Positions 26,276-34,193 of a stretch of 64,000 bases of DNA are shown here, piece by piece. Positions within the stretch are counted from its first letter, which is position 1, and each line of letters opens with the position of its first letter. The stretch is from NCBI RefSeq assembly GCF_007970805.1, contig NZ_CP042433.1, forward strand, positions 3,906,001-3,970,000, in the 5' to 3' direction. A program made the translations under genes and the position numbers. This DNA comes from Flavisolibacter ginsenosidimutans. GTDB taxonomy: Bacteria > Bacteroidota > Bacteroidia > Chitinophagales > Chitinophagaceae. The notes below the pieces were generated by a model. It did not search any database, had not been told where the DNA came from, and saw only the letters and a program-made list of their open reading frames with translations.

Positions 26276-27150
26276 CGTTTTTTGTTTTTTTGTTCTTCCA
26301 TTTTTTTCTCCGTGTCCTTTGTCAACTGCAGTTGTTCTTCCCGTTGCAGATTTTCCACTACAAACACTTGTTGAATGGCGGAAAAGTTAGCGGCCGTTTT
26401 TACTTTCAAAACATAAAAGCCTGTGGACGGATCACTCTTGATTTCGCTGATGGTGCCAATAAGATGTGCCGGCGGAAAATTGTACGAGTAACGGCTCGTC
26501 ATGATTGAATCGCCGGCTTTTACAGGTACGCTTTGCGGAATCCCTTTCAGTTGCACAAAACGCGGGTCTTTGCCGTCCCATTCCACCTTGCCCAACGTGC
26601 CGGTGGCCTTATGCGAAGCGCTCACGGAACTTTGTACGTGCAGCAAACTCATAACCTGGCTAAAGTTGGGACTTACGTTCACCACCACACCCACCACGCT
26701 GCCATCGGAATTTAGTACGGCCATATCGTCTTTGATGCCGTACTTGCTGCCGCGGTTGAGTTGCAAATAATTTTGCTCGGCGTTTACGGTATTGTACACC
26801 ACTTTGGCATCACGCCACAGGTAACGCCGGACGGCGATGGTTGAATCCTGCCGCAGGCTGTCGGTTACGTTACGTTGCGCGGTGTCTGCGTAATTAAAGT
26901 TTGACTTCAATAGGTTCAGCAGCGAATCGTTCATGCGGTGCACCCGAACGTTTTCCGCTCCCTGGTGAAAGTAATCGTCTAATTTGTCCACTTGCGTATT
27001 TACGCGGCCGGTGACTTCGTTAGCCACGCCCAAAAAAACTGCGTGATGAAAACGGTTGTAATGAAACAGCATCCACAGCGCAAACAACTGCAGCACAACA
27101 AAACAGATAAACGTAAAATAGCGGCGGAGAAAAAGAAAAATGTTGCGCAT
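26272..27150 (-). CDS. mreC: Rod shape-determining protein MreC
   Basis: A 292-residue protein with one N-terminal membrane helix (residues about 10-30, FTFICFVVLQLFALWMLF), a coiled-coil stretch and the beta-rich periplasmic domain containing 'GIKDDMAVLNSDGSVVGVV' and 'GDSIMTSRYSYNFP'. It links the MreB filament to periplasmic cell-wall enzymes. The start at 27150 (MRNIFLFLRRY) is preferred over Met at 27162, which is closer to the repeat. The C-terminus is Lys/Glu rich. Confidence 0.92.
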   Translation of the reverse strand: MRNIFLFLRRYFTFICFVVLQLFALWMLFHYNRFHHAVFLGVANEVTGRVNTQVDKLDDYFHQGAENVRVHRMNDSLLNLLKSNFNYADTAQRNVTDSLRQDSTIAVRRYLWRDAKVVYNTVNAEQNYLQLNRGSKYGIKDDMAVLNSDGSVVGVVVNVSPNFSQVMSLLHVQSSVSASHKATGTLGKVEWDGKDPRFVQLKGIPQSVPVKAGDSIMTSRYSYNFPPAHLIGTISEIKSDPSTGFYVLKVKTAANFSAIQQVFVVENLQREEQLQLTKDTEKKMEEQKNKKR

Positions 27151-27154
27151 TGAG

Positions 27155-27238
27155 GGAAGCAATCAGCTTTCAGCAATCAGCTTTCAGCAGTGCGCCGCGT
27201 TCTGGGCTTGATAGCTGAAGGCTGATAGCTGACGGCTG
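27155..27238. repeat. Word-type inverted repeat between mreB and mreC
   Basis: Left arm has AATCAGCTTTCAGC written twice (27160-27188); right arm (27209-27238) carries TGATAGCTGAAGGCTGATAG. The arms are approximate reverse complements. It sits inside an otherwise tight mreBCD operon. Confidence 0.7.
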
Positions 27239-27240
27239 TT

Positions 27241-28266
27241 TTATCTCATTACAAAAGGATAACGGTCGTAATTTTTTAAGGCAAGGCCGGTTCCCCGCAC
27301 CACGCTTTTCAGCGGATCATCGGCTACGTGAACGGGCAATTTGATTTTTGCGCTCAGGCGTTTGTCGAGGCCTTTCAACAAAGCGCCGCCGCCGGTTAAA
27401 TACAAACCACGACGATAAATATCAGCGGCCAATTCAGGCGGTGTTTGCTCCAACGCTTTAAGAATGGCTTCTTCTATTTTAAAGATGCTTTTGTCCAGTG
27501 CTTCAGCAATCTCCTGGTAGCTCACCATGATTTGTTTGGGAATGCCCGTCACCAGGTCGCGGCCGTTTACGGGAATGTCATCGGGTGGAGAGTCCAGATC
27601 TTTCATGGCTGCGCCAATTTGTATCTTGATTTGCTCGGCCGTACGTTCGCCAATCAACAGGCTATGATAGCGGCGAAGCGCTTCCATGATGTCGGCGGTA
27701 AACTCGTCGCCAGCAATGCGGATGCTTTGGTCGCAGACAATGCCGGCCAATGCGATTACAGTAATGCCCGTGGTGCCACCGCCAATATCAATAATCATGT
27801 TACCCACGGGTTCTTCCACATCAATGCCGATACCCAGTGCGGCGGCCATTGGTTCGTGAATAAGGTAAACCTCCTTTGCACCCGCTTGTTCTGCGCTGTC
27901 ACGCACCGCACGTTTTTCCACTTCAGTAATGCTTGAAGGAATGCAGATCATCATGCGCCAGCTTGGCGGAAAGAGCGGCTTTTTTGGATAAACCAGCTTG
28001 ATCATTTCCCGAAGCATGAGTTCGGCAGCGTTAAAATCGGCTATTACACCGTCTTTCAGCGGGCGGATGGTTTTTATGCTTTCGTGGGTTTTTTCGTGCA
28101 TCATCAGGGCACGTTTTCCCACGGCTAAAACTTCTTTCGGATTGTTTCTGTTCAGCGCTACAATGGAAGGTTCGTTTACCACTACCTCATCGTTGTGGAT
28201 GATGAGTGTATTTGCCGTGCCCAAGTCTATTGCGATCTCCTGCGTAAACCAGTTAAAAAGTCCCAT
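27241..28266 (-). CDS. mreB: Rod shape-determining actin homologue MreB
   Basis: The 341-residue protein has the actin-fold phosphate loops 'IAIDLGTANTLI' (residues about 11-22) and IIDIGGGTTGITV (about 157-169), and adenosine motif 'LTGGGALLKGLDKRL'. MreB filaments organise lateral wall synthesis, so the cell is likely rod shaped or has a rod phase. It is the first gene of mreB-C-D. Confidence 0.97.
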   Translation of the reverse strand: MGLFNWFTQEIAIDLGTANTLIIHNDEVVVNEPSIVALNRNNPKEVLAVGKRALMMHEKTHESIKTIRPLKDGVIADFNAAELMLREMIKLVYPKKPLFPPSWRMMICIPSSITEVEKRAVRDSAEQAGAKEVYLIHEPMAAALGIGIDVEEPVGNMIIDIGGGTTGITVIALAGIVCDQSIRIAGDEFTADIMEALRRYHSLLIGERTAEQIKIQIGAAMKDLDSPPDDIPVNGRDLVTGIPKQIMVSYQEIAEALDKSIFKIEEAILKALEQTPPELAADIYRRGLYLTGGGALLKGLDKRLSAKIKLPVHVADDPLKSVVRGTGLALKNYDRYPFVMR

Positions 28267-28577
28267 TGGCTTTATAAGATTTAGATTTTTTACAAGTTGT
28301 GCAAAGGTGGGAGAAAATAGTTGATAAACAAACAGTAAAAAGCTTGTGCTTTCGGCTGGGTAGCGGTTTTTTTAGCAAACGAAGAAGTTAGAGGTTGGAA
28401 GCTGGAAATTGGAGGTTGACGTGATGAGGATTAGATGCATTTCCGCATCTCACTGCGTTTTTTGGGTGAAAGGAAAATCTACAAGGACACGTGGCAAAAC
28501 ACGAAACGTCCAACTTTTGTTTATCCTTAGCAAAACACTGCCAGCGGCTTTTTGGAAAGAACTTATGTTTGCCCTTC
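28267..28577. other. Divergent intergenic region, 311 bp
   Basis: It separates mreB from the lipoprotein gene and must hold both promoters. It contains a single arm of word repeats at 28387-28421 (GTTAGAGGTTGGAAGCTGG and following), with only a short CCAAC-containing counterpart near 28507. The frame of the downstream gene is open from 28491, but the signal peptide favours the later start. Confidence 0.5.
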
Positions 28578-29972
28578 ATGCGCAGGACTGCCTTTTTCCT
28601 TTTTGCTCTTGGCTTTGTTGTTTTCTGGGCCGTGCTTTCGACGGGCTGCGCCAACATCATTCCGCCTTCGGGCGGGCCTAGAGACAGCTTGCCGCCGCAC
28701 CTTATTTCTGTAAGTCCAAGAGATTCAACGCGAAACTTTCATGGCAACCGCATTGTGTTTACGTTTGACGAATACATTGCCGACCCGCAAGATCTTCCGA
28801 ATACGCTTTTGTTCACACCCACCTTTGAAGTCAATCCTGAGATTGCCATCCGCGCCAAAACAGTGACCTTGCGCTTCCGCGACAGCCTGCTGCCGAACAC
28901 AACCTACACCTTCAACTTTGGCAACGCCATTCGCGACGTGAACGAAGGCAATGCAATAAAGAATTTCACTTACGTTCTCTCTACCGGACCGGTGCTCGAT
29001 TCCTTATCCTTATCCGGCAAAGTGATTTTGGCCGAAACCGGTAAGGTTGACTCCTCACTGATTGTGATGCTGCACCGTAACCGGACTGATTCGGCGGTTA
29101 TTAAAGATCGTCCCGAGTATTTTGCCCGCCTCGACGGGGCCGGTAATTTCCGTTTTCAAAACCTGCCGCGTGACACCTTTGCCCTTTATGCCCTCGGCGA
29201 TGCCGGCACCATCCGCCGCTACCAGGATACCTCCAAGCTCTTTGCCTTTGCCAATGATCCGGTAATTCCCGGCGTTACAAAAGACCTTGTGCTTTATGCT
29301 TACCGTTCCAGACAGCCTTCTGCTGCAACAAGCGCTGCACGCAACGGAAACAACACGACTGAAAAGCGTCTGCGCTTCAGTGCCAATCCATCGGGCGGCA
29401 ACCTGGATTTGCAAAGCGATTTTTCGTTGAACTTTCAATCGCCCCTGCGCAGTTTCGATTCATCCAAAGTTTTGCTGACAACCGATACGACGTTCGCGCC
29501 TGTGCGTTATACCGTTTCGCTTGACTCGCTGCGAACGACACTTCGTTTGCGTTCGGCTTGGGCAGAAGGCAAGAGATACAATCTTATTCTCAACAAAGAT
29601 TTTGCGGACGACAGCGCGGGCCGCAAATTGCTGAAAACCGATACCCTCAACTTTACTACGAAAAAGTTGAGCGATTACGGCAAGCTAAACATCCGCATTC
29701 GCAATCTTGACACGAGCCGCAACCCGGTGCTGCAATTTTTACAAAACGACGGGGTAGTATTTTCGGTGAACATCAAAGGCGGTGTTTATCGTTCAACGCT
29801 GTTCAATCCTGGCGATTACGACCTGCGTATTTTGTACGATACGAACAACAACGGCAAGTGGGACCCGGGACGTTTTTTTGGCGCCAAACGGCAGCCCGAA
29901 ATTGCGCAGCCCGTCAGCCGCAAGATTGTGGTAAAAGCCGGTGGAGACAACGATTTCGACGTCACTTTATAA
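28578..29972 (+). CDS. Ig-like (SbsA-type) domain lipoprotein
   Basis: From Met at 28578 (MRRTAFFLFALGFVVFWAVL, then STGC) the 464-residue protein has a lipobox with Cys near residue 23. An Ig-like Big_5 domain follows ('ISVSPRDSTRNF...IVFTFDEYIADP'), then beta-rich repeats and a second 'LNFTTKKL' Ig-like segment. It should be anchored to the outer membrane. Close homologues are common in Bacteroidota as uncharacterised lipoproteins. recR follows 61 bp later. Confidence 0.88.
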   Translation: MRRTAFFLFALGFVVFWAVLSTGCANIIPPSGGPRDSLPPHLISVSPRDSTRNFHGNRIVFTFDEYIADPQDLPNTLLFTPTFEVNPEIAIRAKTVTLRFRDSLLPNTTYTFNFGNAIRDVNEGNAIKNFTYVLSTGPVLDSLSLSGKVILAETGKVDSSLIVMLHRNRTDSAVIKDRPEYFARLDGAGNFRFQNLPRDTFALYALGDAGTIRRYQDTSKLFAFANDPVIPGVTKDLVLYAYRSRQPSAATSAARNGNNTTEKRLRFSANPSGGNLDLQSDFSLNFQSPLRSFDSSKVLLTTDTTFAPVRYTVSLDSLRTTLRLRSAWAEGKRYNLILNKDFADDSAGRKLLKTDTLNFTTKKLSDYGKLNIRIRNLDTSRNPVLQFLQNDGVVFSVNIKGGVYRSTLFNPGDYDLRILYDTNNNGKWDPGRFFGAKRQPEIAQPVSRKIVVKAGGDNDFDVTL

Positions 29973-30018
29973 AGGCTTTTTTAACGGCTTCGGAAGCTGT
30001 TTTCCCTTCTCAAAATCG

Positions 30019-30026
30019 TACATTTG
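30019..30026 (+). promoter_or_regulatory. Putative recR -7 box (TACATTTG)
   Basis: TACATTTG is an exact TAnnTTTG match ending seven bases before the recR ATG, implying a transcript with almost no leader. The -33 region (TGTTTTC near 29998) is a weak match. Confidence 0.5.
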
Positions 30027-30033
30027 GCCTCTT

Positions 30034-30651
30034 ATGCAATTCTCTTCTTCTCTCCTAGAAAATGCGGTTAACGAGTTTGCGAAATTGCCCGGCATTGGCA
30101 AGAAAACAGCCCTTCGTTTGGTGCTTCACCTGCTCAAACAAGACAGCGAAGACGTGGAGCATTTCAGCGAAACGATGAGCCGCATGCGCAACGAAATCAA
30201 GTTTTGCCAGCGCTGCCACAATGTGGCCGATGCAGACATCTGCTCCATCTGCGCCAACAGCCTGAGAAAGCAGGAAATGATTTGCGTAGTGGAAAATATT
30301 CGCGACGTGATTGCGTTGGAAAGCACGCAGCAATTCAGCGGAACCTACCACGTATTGGGCGGCGTCATCTCGCCGCTTGACGGCGTTGGGCCCAATCAGT
30401 TGAACATTGACACGCTCATTCACCGCGTGCAAAAAGAGGGAACAAGCGAAGTGATTTTTGCGCTGAGTCCCACTATACAGGGCGACACCACCATCTACTA
30501 CATTCAAAAGAAATTACCCGCCGAAACAAAAGTAACCACCATTGCCCGCGGCATTGCCTTTGGCGGTGAACTGGAATACGCCGACGAAATGACGCTTGCC
30601 CGAAGCTTGCAAAATCGTTTGCCGGTGGACAGTTACGTGAGCAGCCGGTAG
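30034..30651 (+). CDS. recR: Recombination mediator RecR
   Basis: A 205-residue RecR: helix-hairpin-helix LPGIGKKTALRLVLHLL at residues 17-33, four-Cys zinc finger (CQRCHNVADADICSIC), and a Toprim domain with 'ICVVENIRDVIALE' and 'VIFALSPTIQGD'. With RecO and RecF it loads RecA onto SSB-coated DNA. The start at 30034 follows a -7 box, ruling out the in-frame ATG at 29941, which would overlap the preceding gene. Confidence 0.96.
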   Translation: MQFSSSLLENAVNEFAKLPGIGKKTALRLVLHLLKQDSEDVEHFSETMSRMRNEIKFCQRCHNVADADICSICANSLRKQEMICVVENIRDVIALESTQQFSGTYHVLGGVISPLDGVGPNQLNIDTLIHRVQKEGTSEVIFALSPTIQGDTTIYYIQKKLPAETKVTTIARGIAFGGELEYADEMTLARSLQNRLPVDSYVSSR

Positions 30652-30688
30652 GGCAAGGGGCAATAAGCAAATGCCATAAGCATCAAAT

Positions 30689-32824
30689 TTATTGTTTGCT
30701 ACTCCGCACAACCGTAAGCGAATAAGGCGGCAACAAAAGTGCTTCTGATCGTTGAATGGCTTTTTTCACCGGCGGTAATTCCTTTAACGGATGCCCGTTC
30801 AACCCATCGTCTTTCCATTGATATTGTTCTCCTGAATATTGATAAACCGTCAGCGGATAAGAAATGCTTTCTTCGCTTTGTCCATTTGCAATTTTCAGCT
30901 TGATTGGATAACTCTTCGCAGAATCTTTGTTGATGAGCAGCAGCGACCATGTTTCATCCGGCAGTCGAAGCGCATAAGCCGAAATAATTTCTTCACCCGC
31001 TGTTGTTTTTACGTTGGATGATGCCGAATAAACCTGCAACGGTTTTGAAAAAGGTTCGGTCCAATGCCGCATCATTTCGGCGCCGTAATAAGCAGCCGTG
31101 TGGTAATTGATCTTTCCTTTATCGTTCATGCCAAACAGCATGTTGTTTCCTGCGGGACAGCCAAAATCGCTTTGCAAATTGTTTGGTTCCCAGCCGTATA
31201 AAAAAGCTTTTTCGCCACCGTTGCTTAAAAATTTTCCCACGATGTCGGCATTCATTAAGGCACCTTGTATCGTTACTTCTGAAATACCGGCAAAGGCCGA
31301 GTATCCGTATTCGCTAATGAAAAAAGGAAGAGGCTTTAATGCGGAAATAGAGCGCATGTCGTTCATTGCCTTGTCCAATCTTGACGGAGCTTGCAGCAAT
31401 TGCAGCGCGGACGGTGCACACACGCTGTCGAAAGGATACCATTCGAAACTGAAAAAGTTATAGTTGCTTAAAGATTTCTTTTTATCAAGGTAAGAGACAA
31501 AACCCTGCATCCATTTTTTTGTTGGAAAGGGCTCGTCTAACTGGTCTAAAATAATGCCTTGCAAACTTGGACCACCAAGTGAAAGAGTAGGGTGCAGCTC
31601 TTTTATTTTTTTACTCCATTGCGCATAGAGTTCCGCAAAGTCAGCGGCATTCACCATCTGTCCATCGGGTTCCTCGCCAAGTTCTACGCCGCCAACGGCG
31701 TACTGTTTCTTCGTCACATAATCAACAAGACCGGTTGCATTCTCCGGTGTGTCGTACAGCAAGCCTGCTGAAAGCAAAGCCGGTGTGCCGCTGGTAATTC
31801 CTGAACGATAAAAACGGTCAATGCCAATTTGTTCCGTAAGCGAATCCATGTCAGTGCTTCGGTGCCAGGGATCGGTGGAAGAAACGTACACCTTGCTTTG
31901 CTCCTTCGCATTTGCAGCGTGATGAAGAAAATCGCGAAACTTTCCGTGTTCTATTCTTCCCGCGAACAATTCTTTTATCGCGTAGCCAAGCCCGTCGCGA
32001 ACGTCGCTTGAACCCTTCGGTGCTTTGCCCGAACTCTCTTTCATGCGTATGCGCAGGAACCTTGCGCTTACCAATTCGTTCGCAAGATGAACGAATTGAT
32101 TTCCGCTCTTTTTGTTTGTGAATTCACTCAACGGAAACGGCTTCCACACCTGCGGCGAATTAATTTCAAAATAACCGGCGTTATCAAAATAATCGTACAC
32201 GGTTTTCGCGGCGTAATCAACGGTGAACGACGTGGCGAAAGGCTTTCCCCATAAAATCTTTACGGCATCAATGGGTACGTCGCAGCCAAGGTCCACGATT
32301 ATCCATTGCGGGTGTTGCGCATTGGCTTCGCCGGTAAAATGTGCGTCGAGATAAGGATTCGATTTCCAAAAGCTTTTTTTATCGCCGTCCGTTATCCGCG
32401 AATAGCCATCGTTGTTTGCCTGGTCTATTGTATTGCCCCGGTGCGACAAACGATAACCGTAGGAAAGTGAAATGAAAGAAGCCGTATCAGTTGATGAAAC
32501 CCAATAGCCTTGGTGGTGTTTTGCGTTGCTCCAAGTTCCTTCGGGATTCCAGTGCCATACTTCGTTTCCTAACTCCGTACGCAAACGGTAGGTGACTGGC
32601 TTAAAGCCCACCGACAACATGGCCTTAATATTTTGCGGCTGAAAAATGCGATCGTTCTCTCCTTTTTCATGCCCGTCAACGCCCACGCCAAAGGTTTTCA
32701 AAGGCACAAAGTTGTTTTGCAAATGCGCCGAATCGAAATAAACAGTAAGGGTAGAAGCCGTTTGGGCACTGGTTGAAAGGACAAGAAGAAAAAGGAGAGC
32801 AAGACTTGAGAAACACTTCTTCAT
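30689..32824 (-). CDS. Secreted discoidin-domain protein with glycosidase-like barrel
   Basis: The 711-residue protein has a signal peptide (MKKCFSSLALLFLLVLSTSA). A discoidin (F5/8 type C) domain lies at about residues 140-290 ('SFWKSNPYLDAHF', 'WIIVDLGCDVPIDAVKI'). A TIM-barrel-like region follows with 'GVELGEEPDGQM' (possible acid/base Glu) and 'FFISEYGYSAFAG' (possible nucleophile Glu), the spacing of clan GH-A glycosidases. The end is a small beta domain ('YALRLPDETWSLLLINKD'). It probably binds and cleaves a polysaccharide outside the cytoplasm; the GH family is not assigned. Confidence 0.78.
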   Translation of the reverse strand: MKKCFSSLALLFLLVLSTSAQTASTLTVYFDSAHLQNNFVPLKTFGVGVDGHEKGENDRIFQPQNIKAMLSVGFKPVTYRLRTELGNEVWHWNPEGTWSNAKHHQGYWVSSTDTASFISLSYGYRLSHRGNTIDQANNDGYSRITDGDKKSFWKSNPYLDAHFTGEANAQHPQWIIVDLGCDVPIDAVKILWGKPFATSFTVDYAAKTVYDYFDNAGYFEINSPQVWKPFPLSEFTNKKSGNQFVHLANELVSARFLRIRMKESSGKAPKGSSDVRDGLGYAIKELFAGRIEHGKFRDFLHHAANAKEQSKVYVSSTDPWHRSTDMDSLTEQIGIDRFYRSGITSGTPALLSAGLLYDTPENATGLVDYVTKKQYAVGGVELGEEPDGQMVNAADFAELYAQWSKKIKELHPTLSLGGPSLQGIILDQLDEPFPTKKWMQGFVSYLDKKKSLSNYNFFSFEWYPFDSVCAPSALQLLQAPSRLDKAMNDMRSISALKPLPFFISEYGYSAFAGISEVTIQGALMNADIVGKFLSNGGEKAFLYGWEPNNLQSDFGCPAGNNMLFGMNDKGKINYHTAAYYGAEMMRHWTEPFSKPLQVYSASSNVKTTAGEEIISAYALRLPDETWSLLLINKDSAKSYPIKLKIANGQSEESISYPLTVYQYSGEQYQWKDDGLNGHPLKELPPVKKAIQRSEALLLPPYSLTVVRSSKQ

Positions 32825-32857
32825 ACGATCGCAAAACCGCTACGGATGCGGCTATCG

Positions 32858-32888
32858 TTTGGTTGAAAGGCCAATAATACTATCTTTG
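32858..32888 (+). promoter_or_regulatory. Consensus Bacteroidota promoter for the metH locus
   Basis: TTTG (32858-32861), 19 nt, then TATCTTTG (32881-32888) matches the phylum consensus TTTG-N19-TAnnTTTG. Transcription would start near 32893, giving a leader of about 210 nt before the first metH gene. Confidence 0.65.
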
Positions 32889-32930
32889 CCGCACACCGGC
32901 GGATTTGTTTATTGTTCGGCCGTAACAGAA

Positions 32931-32980
32931 CTAATAAACGCAAGAAACTCTCCCTGCACTGTTTTCCTGACGTTTATTAG
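32931..32980 (+). other. Structured element in the metH leader
   Basis: CTAATAAACG (32931-32940) pairs perfectly with CGTTTATTAG (32971-32980) around a 30-nt loop. It lies inside the predicted long leader. I do not recognise a known cobalamin or SAM riboswitch, so a regulatory role is inference. Confidence 0.45.
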
Positions 32981-32984
32981 AATT

Positions 32985-33086
32985 GTTTACGTGTTCACAG
33001 GTTCACCTGTTCATCGTGCTACGGTTCGCAACAGTACATTTTTCACGCCAACATGTGAACACGTAAACTCGTGAACAAGTGAACTG
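32985..33086. repeat. Word-type inverted repeat, GTTCAC/GTGAAC vocabulary
   Basis: GTTTACGTGTTCAC (32985-32998) is a perfect complement of 33055-33068; further words (AGGTTCACCTGTTCAT left, AACTCGTGAACAAGTGAAC right) extend the arms. It lies directly after the leader stem and ends 17 bp before the metH start. Confidence 0.8.
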
Positions 33087-33103
33087 TTTTTAAAACAAAT
33101 TGT

Positions 33104-34138
33104 ATGGCAAACATTAAAGACCTGCTTCAGGAACGCATTCTCATCATTGACGGTGCTATGGGCACCATGATTCAGCGATACAAATTAACCGAGGCGGATT
33201 ACCGTGGTGAACGGTTCAAGGATTGGCCTTCGGACGTAAAAGGCAACAACGACCTTTTGTGCCTCACGCAGCCGCACATCATCCGCGAAATACACGGTAA
33301 GTATCTGGATGCCGGCGCGGACATTATTGAAACAAACACCTTCAACGCACAGCGTGTTTCACTGGCCGATTACGGCATGGAAAGCCTTGCGTATGAAATC
33401 AATTTTGCAGCGGCAAAAATTGCGAAAGAAGCCTGCTCGCTTGTCGGTTCAGGCGAACAAAAATTTGTGGCCGGTGCATTGGGACCGATGAATAAAACGC
33501 TTTCGCTTTCACCCGACGTAAACAATCCGGGTTACCGTGCGCTAACGTTTGATGAAGCAGCGGATGCGTACTACGAACAAGTGAAAGGTTTGGTGGAAGG
33601 CGGCGTTGATTTGTTATTGATTGAAACCATTTTCGATACGCTGAACGCAAAGGCGGCCATTTTTGCCGTGAAAAAATATTTCCGCGACACGAAACAAAAA
33701 GAGTTGCCCATCATGATTTCGGGAACCATCACCGATGCGTCGGGGAGAACTTTGAGCGGGCAAACGCTGGAAGCCTTTTACAATTCCATTCGCCATGCAA
33801 GACCGTTAAGTGTTGGGTTGAATTGCGCTTTGGGTGCGCATGAAATGCGGCCGCACATTGAGGAGTTGAGCAGCATTGCGGAGTGTTACACATCGGCTTA
33901 TCCAAACGCAGGACTGCCAAACGCGATGGGCGAATACGACGAGCAACCCGAAGACACGGCGCATTTTATAGAAGAATGGGCGAAGGATGGTTTTGTAAAC
34001 ATTGTGGGTGGTTGCTGCGGCACGACACCGGATCACATACGGCACATTGCGGAGCATGTAAGCAAACTGAATCCAAGAAAGTTGCCCGTCATTGAAACAA
34101 CAACCGGTAAAGTAGAAGAAGAAATAGCAGTCGTTTAA
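33104..34138 (+). CDS. metH: Methionine synthase, homocysteine-binding subunit (split MetH)
   Basis: The 344-residue protein is the homocysteine S-methyltransferase barrel only. It starts [20 protein letters not shown], and zinc ligands are visible as Cys in [11 protein letters not shown] and the pair in [12 protein letters not shown]. In most bacteria this barrel is fused to the folate, cobalamin and activation modules; here those are a separate gene 55 bp downstream. Together they transfer a methyl group from methyltetrahydrofolate to homocysteine. Confidence 0.93.
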   Translation: MANIKDLLQERILIIDGAMGTMIQRYKLTEADYRGERFKDWPSDVKGNNDLLCLTQPHIIREIHGKYLDAGADIIETNTFNAQRVSLADYGMESLAYEINFAAAKIAKEACSLVGSGEQKFVAGALGPMNKTLSLSPDVNNPGYRALTFDEAADAYYEQVKGLVEGGVDLLLIETIFDTLNAKAAIFAVKKYFRDTKQKELPIMISGTITDASGRTLSGQTLEAFYNSIRHARPLSVGLNCALGAHEMRPHIEELSSIAECYTSAYPNAGLPNAMGEYDEQPEDTAHFIEEWAKDGFVNIVGGCCGTTPDHIRHIAEHVSKLNPRKLPVIETTTGKVEEEIAVV

Positions 34139-34146
34139 ATATTCGT

Positions 34147-34177
34147 GACCCTTTGTGCCTTTGCGCCTTAGTGGTTC
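34147..34177 (+). repeat. Single-arm word repeat between the metH halves
   Basis: CCCTTTGTGCCTTTGCGCCT and following bases repeat the word CTTTGTGCC/CTTTGCGCC. No complementary arm is present nearby. It lies in the short gap between the two metH genes. Confidence 0.5.
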
Positions 34178-34193
34178 AAATTGCAAACAAACT

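Noticed and set aside
32881..33103. Cobalamin or SAM riboswitch before metH
   Set aside because: No B12-box or SAM-family core sequence was found; only a generic hairpin is visible.
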